64,000 bases of DNA. Origin: Littorina saxatilis. Lineage: Eukaryota; Mollusca; Gastropoda; Littorinimorpha; Littorinidae. Made by a program: the position numbers and the translations under genes. The notes under the pieces are model-generated. The model was not told the origin of the DNA and ran no database searches. It saw nothing but the letters and a program-made list of their open reading frames with translations. This document shows, in pieces, positions 32,016 through 64,000 of this stretch; positions within the stretch are counted from its first letter, which is position 1, and every line of letters begins with the position of its first letter. The stretch spans positions 20,263,695-20,327,694 of the forward strand of contig NC_090250.1 in NCBI RefSeq assembly GCF_037325665.1, given 5' to 3'.

Positions 32016-32055
32016 TTCGTCTTGATCTGAACCTGAACCACTAACAGGACAAACA
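32014..32055 (-). other. UBE3A 42-nt exon carrying the split start codon
   Basis: Bounded by CAG and GTAAGT. It is open in the UBE3A frame (CPVSGSGSDQDE) and ends in AT, which with the first G of the next exon gives the ATG of MKRQAAAQ. Human UBE3A isoform 1 begins at the matching methionine, and longer isoforms read through from upstream exons, so the true start is not fixed by this sequence. Confidence 0.7.
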
Positions 32056-33690
32056 CTGAAACAAAGAACAAAACACATTCTGCATTTGCAAGAAAATCTG
32101 TGGTAATGTTTTTATTAGTAAGTTATTAGTACATTTTGTAGAAATATCTTGCAGTTATTGAGTTAATATAATGTGTATATCAATCAAATTTAAATGTATG
32201 TGATGTAACTCAACCTCTTCCGTGAGCTCTCCGAACCAGTGAAAACCACAAATTGTAAGTGTGACCTTGAAAGTTGAAAATGTCCAGAAAAATTGGTAGT
32301 AAAATGGAGGGGTCTTTATTGGGAATCAAACTTTTTGGACACCACAAAACACCTATACAAACCCATCCTAATAAAATGCCCTGGTCATTTCATTAAAAGG
32401 AAGGTAATGCTTCACATAAATTTCACTCACTTTCTTAGTATCTTACTTGCTGCAGCTATGTTCCTTGCGTTGCTTACAACACGAGGGCAACATATTTCAA
32501 AATAAACGTGTGATTTTGTGGCCGCCAAGAATGAAATCCAGTGAGGGGAGGAGAGGGAAGGTGGAGTGGGGGGCCAAGTGGGAGAGAGGAGGTGAACTAC
32601 CACTGACAGTGACATTTAATCTCTGCCAAAACCGTGTCACATCAACATGCAAATATTATGTATACAGTCATGACTACACACTCTCTCTCTCACACACACA
32701 TTCTCTTTCTCTATCTCACACACTCTCTGAATCAGAGTAAGACATATATAACTGGGCACATGCACTCAAACAACCTCTCTCTCTCATGCACACTAGCAAG
32801 CATGCACATGACATGTATACACTTACTGACTTAGTGACTTACACACAATAACACTCACTCTCTCCCTCTCTTTAAGACTCTTTTTGTTATGCAGATCATC
32901 TATCTAGATAGTAGATCTATACATGCTCTCACACTCACAGTGACGTCAAGTACACACGCATTCTCATGTAACTGAAATTTAAAAGAGGCCTGCAGGGGAG
33001 ACTGTAGGGGACATTTCAAGCAATTAGACTAACCAGCACAAGAAATATAATGCATGCATGAATGACTACTGCACCTGACGGTCTGTCCGCGATGTCTAAT
33101 GAGAGGCAAATGCGTGGTGATAACAAATTAAGAATGCCCATTGCTCACTTGTGCTAGAGTTTAACTTTAACAATAACATGGCATCAGAGCACGTTGATCA
33201 GAGGTGCCTGGGGTAAATTGAAATGAAAATCGTCATAGTCCGTTGAGTGTTGGTTCGTTGTCAGAAAACATGAGGTGTGGCTATTCGGAGGTCAGATACA
33301 GTGTGAGCAGAATCTGTGCCCCAAAGTTGAGAAAGAATTAGTCAGAAAATGGGATGTGTCGTTCTTGGTACCATGGTAGGGGTCTCTATGGGAGGTTTAA
33401 GTTTAACTGTATACTATTTTAACTATAAACTTACAGACACAAAGAATACATCCCATCAAAAACTGATCCCTTAAACACGGCAACCAGACTCTTAGTTTAA
33501 CAAACGTGCGACAATGTGTTTTGAAACCAAAAACTGCCAGCTGCAATGAAAACCAGTTATAGGACTGACTGGCTGGCAATTTCTTTTCATGTATTTTCAC
33601 ATGAAAAGTTGTCAAATACCTGACATTTCTGGTTAATCACTTAATGCTTACACCGCAGAACAGCACCTGTCGAACACTGAAGAAGAAGAC
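32056..33690. other. UBE3A 5' intron, no feature recognised
   Basis: No further coding exon found on the minus strand. There is a mixed CT/CA-rich stretch (32680-32870). A small UBE3A exon with weak similarity could be missed here. Confidence 0.4.
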
Positions 33691-33751
33691 GTCAAACGAC
33701 AGACCTCATTTTGATGTTAAATAGTTGAGGACACAGGTGTGAGCATGTGCG

Positions 33752-33770
33752 TTTCACTTTCAGTTTCACT
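33752..33770 (-). promoter_or_regulatory. IRF/ISRE-like element
   Basis: On the minus strand GTGAAACTGAAAGTGAAAC: three GAAA cores spaced as in interferon-stimulated response elements bound by IRF proteins. It lies in the presumed UBE3A 5' intron. Two shorter GAAAGTGAAAC motifs are at about 35425 and 35631. Motif match only. Confidence 0.4.
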
Positions 33771-33957
33771 CGACTCACTGTCTCACTGTCAGTGTGTGTG
33801 TGAGTAAATGTTATGAATATGTGCATGTAACATATATATATATATATATATATATTTTTAACAGAACAAAAAATGATGTACAGGAACATTCAAAGTCTAG
33901 CCTACTTGTTCTTTGCAATTTTGCATGTCTGACTTTGATGATGGTATCTCATGAATG

Positions 33958-34783
33958 CAGGGATGTCGTTAGGCGTCGGACATCGGACATTTATCGATGA
34001 AAATCCCCAAATGTCCGATTCACATTGCCGCATGTCGGTCAGATGTCCTATCGTTTTAGCCTGAGCGTGGTCATTGTCCGATATGTACTCCATTCCTTCG
34101 GACAGCGCGATATTCGTTAATTTTCATTTCAAGATACAAATCTTCTAAAAGACAGAACGCTCTCGTGTTCAGCTGACACTGGAGTTGCCAGTGCGGATCT
34201 TTTCTTTTGTCGGGAATTCCCGAACCGTTTGCGGTATGCGCCGTTTGGGTATAACCGTCTATTATAGTGGATTATTTTTAGATCAGTGCATGCTGCAGGA
34301 GTACGGGAGACAACTCCAACTGACTAAATTTGTCGTCTGCTTTTGTTTTCGATACGAGACGAAGCACTGAATTATGCCGCAAAAGATCAGCATTAGATCA
34401 AACCGATCATTTTGTTTTTCAACTTTTATCCAAATCATGCAGTTTGTAATCAAAGTAAGAGCTCTGAAGTTGTTCATGTTGGTTTCTTTGTTGTGGTTTC
34501 TTTGAAACTAAACAAATACAACATTATACACACACTGTGTTGATGTATTTACTATATTATGTGTGTGTTCTACAGCGCGCGCACGTAGGTGTGTGTGTGT
34601 GTGTGTGTGTGCGTGTGTGTGTGGGCACATGACTTTGGAACAATTCCATGGAATGTGTTATAAGCTGTTTGGCGCAAATTCATAATGTCCTATTAGACTT
34701 TCTGAAAGCGGTCAAATGTCCTATTGATGCTGAAGAACTCAGGACATTTGTCCTATAGGTATGGATTTGTAGCAACATCCCTG
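33958..34783. mobile_element. Non-autonomous hAT-like element with TGAATG flanks
   Basis: Ends are CAGGGATGTCGTTA and, inverted, CAGGGATGTTGCTA; TGAATG directly repeats outside both ends (33952-33957 and 34784-34789). CAGGG termini are typical of hAT elements, although hAT duplications are normally 8 bp. The interior has several ATGTCC/GGACAT motifs and no transposase frame. It lies in the UBE3A 5' intron. Confidence 0.6.
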
Positions 34784-34870
34784 TGAATGTACTGTCAGTG
34801 TCACAGAAAAAGCATGCCATTGCCAAGTAGGCGACAGCAATCTTGAAGTGTTAACTTACATGTACCCACT

Positions 34871-34929
34871 TTCTTTCTTTATTTGGTGTTTAACGTCGTT
34901 TTCAACCATTCAAGGTTATATCGCGACGG
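34871..34929 (-). mobile_element. Very short 3' SINE stub with target-site duplication
   Basis: 59 bases that match (reverse complement) the 3' end of the SINE at 58846-59212 (AAAACGACGT, ACACCAAATAAAG), flanked by ATGTACCCACT on both sides. A severely 5'-truncated insertion. Confidence 0.8.
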
Positions 34930-35640
34930 ATGTACCCACTGATTTGACTGCTTTAGAATCACTTCGAAAAAAAACCGCAAAAGTACATTACAAGATTTTG
35001 ACTTTGTTTGATTTTGTATTAAACTTTTATTCATTCATTGAATAGCTAATCTATTTCATTTTCTATTTCATCAGAAAATAATAGCTAAACAGAATCAATG
35101 TTGTTGTCATATTTTTACGGTGGGTACGACCATCTATGCATGTGTAGCTAGCACAGAATTAGGTAGGGCCTACAGCACAACAATATAAAGTTATTCTCCA
35201 TCGGCGATAAATGTAGAAGTACTAGAAGTAGAACATTCTTTTAGGCGGTAAGACTAAGAATGTGACTTTTGTGGGACAGTAAAGTTCTACTACTATGTCA
35301 TTTCCAATGTCGTTAACTGAGCCAGCTAGCTGAGAAGGTATAGCCTCAGATTTCTAAAGAAGAAAACATGCGGACGTAAAATCAGTCGTTAAGCAAAGAT
35401 CAAAACTCCACACTGACATGTATCGAAAGTGAAACACAACACACGGCACATCGAAAGTCAAGTTGCCTCAACTTTCAGTTGCGTTGTAGGCTACACCCAT
35501 AACAACAGTTTCACACCAACCTTGCGGGATGTAGTCCGCCTTCTTGGTTGGTAGGATTCATGCGAAACGATCTCAACTTAAGGCAGGTACTCAAATAAAC
35601 TAAAAGATCCACTCCAAACACCCGTGAAAGTGAAACACGT

Positions 35641-36197
35641 CGTCAGTATTACTACTCCTTCTTCGTCATCTTACAATGTCCGCCATGTTTAAGATGATCT
35701 CGAAGCGTGTCGAGACGCTCGAGAAAAGCTTTGATTCACACAGAAAAACTAAATCAAGCATAACAGAATATATCAAACAAACAAAATTAATATAATCCTG
35801 GTAAACATTTGGATTTACTTTTTATTTTGTATGTCAAAATAAATGTATCGTTTTCCCATGAAACATCTTTCAAGATGTCCGCGCCCTAATACGAGTCAGT
35901 TGCTGGCTCAGTCTGGGTTACGAAGAGGTTTCAGCATTAATGTAATCATTTATTGATGTATGGTAATTTGCCAGTAACCGATCAATGCACTGAGCACTAT
36001 TCAATTGCAGTTACGAAGTTTGATTTTGGGCTTCAATTGTTAATGGATTAAGGAGCTGACGTGTCGGTTTCAATACATTCGTCTGCTCCACAACATGAGA
36101 AGTGGAAAGGTATTGTAAACATAGGTCAGGTGCCAGACACACGCAGCATTTGAGAACAGACACACACACAAAGACTCACAAGTCAAGCTGCGAATCG
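35641..36197. promoter_or_regulatory. Probable bidirectional UBE3A/NFXL1 promoter region
   Basis: On the minus strand an ATGGCGGACATT with consensus donor GTAAGATG lies near 35686, typical of a first exon of a housekeeping gene, though its frame does not fit the next UBE3A exon found. On the plus strand a possible first untranslated NFXL1 exon ends at 36197 (CGAATCG/GTAAGT), to be joined to an acceptor at 37968. The two starts would be about 0.3-0.5 kb apart. Inference from splice-like motifs. Confidence 0.35.
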
Positions 36198-36629
36198 GTA
36201 AGTCTAGAATGTGTTCTAAGAGTTCGGCAATAATTGAATCGGTTATATTTTTTAAGAACGTGTGTGCATCTAGGGCAAACTTATGCAGAAGCCTGAGAAT
36301 GTTTAAAGGGGTCTAAAGTGTGTTTATTTCCTGAAGGTGCACTTCCTGTAGATAAGGAATTTCCCGAATGCACTTCCTGGTGGTTTTCTCGCATCTCATT
36401 GAAGGTCACGTGACACCCTCTAAAATGATGTTTTTGCAGAAGGTTTGTTGATCTAGAAATGTTCCAACACAAACCTTTCATCCTAAGTGTAACAAAGACA
36501 GTATTTTCACTTAAGTTTCAATGAATGAACTCTAATTGAGGTCTAACGAATGACGTCTCACAACGTGCGTGGTCGTCCTTGGGGGTCAAGAAAGCCGCCG
36601 CGATCATTGCGCAGATTGTATTGATGTAG

Positions 36630-36778
36630 TGTTTGAGTTTCGTTGTTCACTTGTGTGCTGAATGCTGCTGCACATGCTTTTGCTTTGCTTTGTATGTATT
36701 ATGTATGTTTGTCATTGTAAAGCGCTTTGAGAATGTAAAGCGCTCTATAAATCTCCCATATTATTATTATTATTATTG
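36630..36778 (+). mobile_element. LINE 3' tail (L2/CR1-type)
   Basis: Ends with the characteristic GTAAAGCGCTTTGAGAATG, GCGCTCTATAAAT and a (TTA)n tail at 36762-36778, as also seen at the ends of the LINE at 42240-43391 and near 24496. Only the 3' UTR remains. Confidence 0.6.
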
Positions 36779-37557
36779 CGCAGACGACACTTCTAGACCG
36801 CCAATATTTTTTGTGCGCATCACGTGCTTCAGAAACGAAGCAATTGGGAAACCTGGATAGCGACAAGCAGCAAATCGCTGCTGCGGTTTTGCGGTCAACA
36901 TTGTGTAACGTGTTACATGACGATGATATGACCACTTGACCAGCACAGTGCGGTATTGCTGTGCTTTCAGCTGTTCTGTTCAGGTCAACACTTGTTCTAA
37001 CTCCTGCTGGTTAGTCAAGTAAAGCATGCATTTGATCACAGCGGCGTAGCAGTACTAATGTCTTTTCAAAGTAAAACTGAACACAACCGTTTATAGCATT
37101 GGCAGTCTTGCGTAGGACATGAGACTGAATGTGATCTAGCTGTTTTCCGACAGGAACTGCACCCTGGTGCATTCATTCCCTGTATACAGGAAAAATACCT
37201 ACAGGAAATGCACCCACTTTGTGTCGAATTAGACCCCTTCTCCAAACTTACAGGGGGGAGTATAGTGACATACAGCTAGAGGTAGGACGTCATCTGGCCT
37301 TGTTTGTCAATGTCACACTTTCTACCTGTATTCCACTGATGAGGTCTTATTTAATATTTATGATGATAAATCATTAAATGGTAGTTTTAACTTCAAAATT
37401 CACTTCACTGCAATACTCATCGTTCTCATTCAAGGGACCTAAGTACTCAGTGCTTTTTCAAATGATCTGAAGTTTTGGGTAAAATGCAAAGCGTTTCACC
37501 ACGAATTTGTGTCACTTGGAAGAAACTGACATACTTTTCTCCCTCTCCTTTATTGTA

Positions 37558-37721
37558 CAGTGGAACCCCCCATTTAAGACTCCCTCCTTTTTAAGACCTT
37601 GTTTTCTCAGACTTTCTGTTCATAACCTCTGTAAAATAACCCCCATTTAAAGACTCCCTCCTTTTTAAGACCTGATTTTCTCAGATTTTTGGAGGTCTTA
37701 ATTAAAAGGGGGGTTCCACTG
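37558..37721. mobile_element. MITE, TIR CAGTGGAACCCCCC, with TA duplication
   Basis: 164 bases flanked by TA on both sides (37556-37557, 37722-37723), with perfect inverted ends and two internal copies of AAGACTCCCTCCTTTTTAAG. The cleanest copy of this family in the window. Confidence 0.85.
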
Positions 37722-38003
37722 TACCTGAATTTCTCTGGGCAGGAGTTAGTCTTGGCCTGGCTGACGTCTTACCCATAACTGTATAAGTCTGCAATAATGT
37801 CAGCTAACAACATGGGGGTAGAGAGAAGAAGCTGCCTGTTCGAGCAGGGATCACGTTGACGGATGTTTTTTTTGTATTTGAAGCACTTAAAAAAATGGAC
37901 ACTTTTTAAAATCACAACGCAATACATTGCAAAAATAATGTTCCTATTTTTTTTTAATCAAATTTTAGAGTGAGCAGGGACGAGTGATTGGCGATCAGGG
38001 AAA

Positions 38004-61990
<23,987 letters not shown>

Positions 61991-62508
61991 GAGACAGAGC
62001 CACAAGGAGATTATTGTTGTGTCAGCCTCAGTACTAGTCTTGGGTCTCTTTGTCTCCTATTTGTTCATGACTTGAGAGACAGAGCCACAAGGAGATTATT
62101 GTTGTGTCAGCCTCAGTACTAGCCTTGGGTCTCTTTGTCTCCTATTTGTTCATGACTTGAGAGACAGAGCCACAAGAAGATGGTTGTTGTGTCAGCCTCA
62201 GTACTAGTCTTGGGTCTCTTTGTCTCCTATTTGTTCATGACTTGAGAGACAGAGCCACAAGAAGATGGTTGTTGTGTCAGCCTCAGTACTAGTCTTGGGT
62301 CTCTTTGTCTCCTATCTATTTATAAGCTGAGAGACCCCTATGGTTTCAGACGTTTTGGTTTTCTTCATTTCCTATTTATTCAAGACCTGAGAGGCCCTTG
62401 TTTTAAACGCTTGGGCTCTTTTCATTGTGCATGTGTTGTATTAATTGTTGTTACACAAGTACTGTATGCAAGAGTATTTGTTGGAAGAAAGGAATTAATT
62501 GCTCTTTG

Positions 62509-62514
62509 ATTAAA
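62509..62514 (+). terminator. Candidate NFXL1 polyadenylation signal
   Basis: ATTAAA about 520 bases after the stop codon, followed by a GT-rich stretch (TTTTGTGGGGTGTTTTTT), as expected of a cleavage region. No canonical AATAAA was seen earlier in the UTR. Confidence 0.45.
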
Positions 62515-62794
62515 TTTTGTATTTTGTGGGGTGTTTTTTCCCTTTTTTTGTTTGTTTTGTTGTTGTTGGTGGTGTATTTCTTTTGAAAACTGATCCATTT
62601 TGGGGAGTAAAGGCAGTGGGTGTGTAGCTTTAAAAAAAAAGTTAAAACATGTTTCTTGACTTATTTTTAGGTCTGTCTTGACATTCCAGTTAATCATATT
62701 CCAGTGATACAATTACATTTGTTCATCTCTGTGCATGTACATAGTGATGCTCTGTCTGCCTTAGAATGTGACATGCATTCATTATTTCATGAAC

Positions 62795-63205
62795 AATCAA
62801 TCAATCAATCAATGAGGCTTATATCGCGCATATTCCGTGGGTACAGTTCTAGGCGCTCTGCAGTGATGCCGTGTGAGATGAAATTTTATACGGCCAGTAG
62901 ATTGCAGCCATGTCGGTGCATATTTACCTTTCACGGCCTTATTCCAAGTCACACGGGTATGGTAGACAATTATTAACTGTGCCTAAGCAATTTTGCCAGG
63001 AAAGACCCTTTTGTCAATCGTGGGATCTTTAACGTGCACACCCAATGTAGTATACACGGGGGGTGGTTCGGACACCGAAGAGAGTCTGCACACAAAGTTG
63101 ACTCTGTGAAATAAATTTCCGCCGAACCTGGGATCAAACTCGCGCTGACAGCGGCCAACTGAATACAAATCCAGCGCGCTACCAACTGAGCTATATCCCC
63201 GCCCC
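62795..63205 (-). mobile_element. tRNA-derived SINE, full length
   Basis: Minus strand. The head (63205-63100) resembles a tRNA: GGGATATAGCTCAGTTGGTA (A box) and GAGTTTGATCCCAGGTTCGG (B box), so it carries an internal Pol III promoter. The body has GGTGTGCACGTTAAAGATCC-like sequence and CTTTCCTGGC; the tail is (TTGA)n at 62794-62812. A headless copy is at 12813-13070. Confidence 0.85.
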
Positions 63206-63209
63206 AACA

Positions 63210-64000
63210 GAATTGTATCATCAATTAACAATTGCAATGTTTTAGGTGTAGGCATGGTTTCAGTTGTAAGGAATTCAGATTCAATCCTAAAAGTTAGACT
63301 TTACAAAACAACCACAACTGTCAACTGACATATTTTTCATTATATTAGAAATGGTAAACTGTTTCAAGTCTAGTGTTTAGGATGGAATCAGAAATGTAGT
63401 CACTTTAGAGGTTCCATTGTACATTGTTGAGGACGGGGGGAGGGGGTGTCCCCTGTACATTGTTGTTTGATGTGTTAGACTGATATGAATAGAAGATAAT
63501 ACAAGTTTGAGGAGTAAGCAGCGAGTGTGGTGTGTAAGTGTGTAAATTGTGATACAAGTAGTTTTGATGAAGGAGATCCGTTTCCGTCAAAAATGGAATA
63601 TCAAGTAGGCGAGATTTGCATGCGCCAAAAAATCAAATTTGATTTTGACATGCCTCAGACTAGGAGGAACTGCGTGTCTTTGTCACTTTGGTGATACATG
63701 TACTGCATGATTTCCACATGGTTTAGCTGACCGAAAGTACATGTCTCTGGCTCTGTTTGTAGAAAGGTCAATGAGAGAGTAAGCATATATTCTCTTCTTA
63801 CATTGCCTTTGGTATGACTTGTACAGTGTTGTTTGGAAATCAAAAGGCTCTAGTCTAGACTGATGAATGCATGGTTGAACTGCTAAATTAAGAATGGCCA
63901 ACTTTTCAAGTCTAGTGGAATCTGAAATCTGTAGAGTAGGTAAACTCTCTCTCAGGACAGGACTGTATGATATCTTATACTTATCCTTCAACCTCTATAG
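63210..64000. other. Right end of window, no feature recognised
   Basis: No exon-like frame, repeat family or RNA gene that I can support. A short G run lies near 63435-63446. Confidence 0.5.

Noticed and set aside
35665-35700. ATGGCGGACATT as the UBE3A start codon
   Set aside because: The donor after ATT leaves phase 0, whereas the next exon found needs two bases carried over; the join would hit a stop. Kept only as a possible untranslated or alternative first exon.
63100-63205. A tRNA gene
   Set aside because: A and B boxes are present, but the cloverleaf is poor and the sequence continues into a SINE body and tail; the same applies to 22880-22962.

Overview
The window is animal nuclear DNA: intron-rich genes with consensus GT-AG splice sites, many CA/GA microsatellites, SINEs, LINE fragments, palindromic MITEs and one tyrosine-recombinase retrotransposon. 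The repeat spectrum (SINE tails ending in AAATAAAGAAAG, CA-bearing dispersed repeats, TGACCTTGACC-rich repeats) suggests a marine gastropod, perhaps periwinkle-like (Littorina); this is a guess from repeat style, not a search.

Layout. (1) 1-15.6 kb: five exons of a secreted, coiled-coil-bearing serine beta-lactamase-like gene on the minus strand, running off the left edge. Its large introns hold an intronless plus-strand transmembrane receptor with Ig-like features (5760-7055), a decayed plus-strand gene of unknown family flanked by an inverted copy of its own first exon (9.06-11.65 kb), a 5'-truncated LINE, and several MITEs. (2) 15.7-23.4 kb: no gene seen; microsatellites, a perfect-looking palindrome, two tandem copies of a CA-bearing dispersed repeat, a tRNA-derived SINE. 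(3) 23.5-32.1 kb (5' end perhaps near 35.7 kb): a complete UBE3A E3 ubiquitin ligase gene on the minus strand, ten coding exons, about 889 residues. One HECT exon has five extra partial copies of its 3' half in the next intron. (4) 35.7-36.2 kb: probable shared promoter region. (5) 38.0-62.5 kb: a complete NFXL1 gene on the plus strand, 18 coding exons that join without a frame error into 898 residues. Its introns hold a foldback element, a LINE with target-site duplication, several MITEs and a 7.2-kb DIRS-type element that looks whole. The last coding exon is followed by four tandem copies of its own end. (6) 62.5-64 kb: SINE and unassigned sequence.

UBE3A and NFXL1 stand head to head and both belong to the E3-ligase world (HECT, and RING plus NF-X1 zinc fingers); the sequence does not show that they work together. 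The most unusual structures are the exon-fragment array in UBE3A, the 85-bp terminal-exon array in NFXL1, the intact DIRS element with its diagnostic internal complementary region, and the unknown gene with inverted first-exon copies. All exon limits were derived by eye from splice consensus, reading frame and family similarity recalled from memory; nothing was run.
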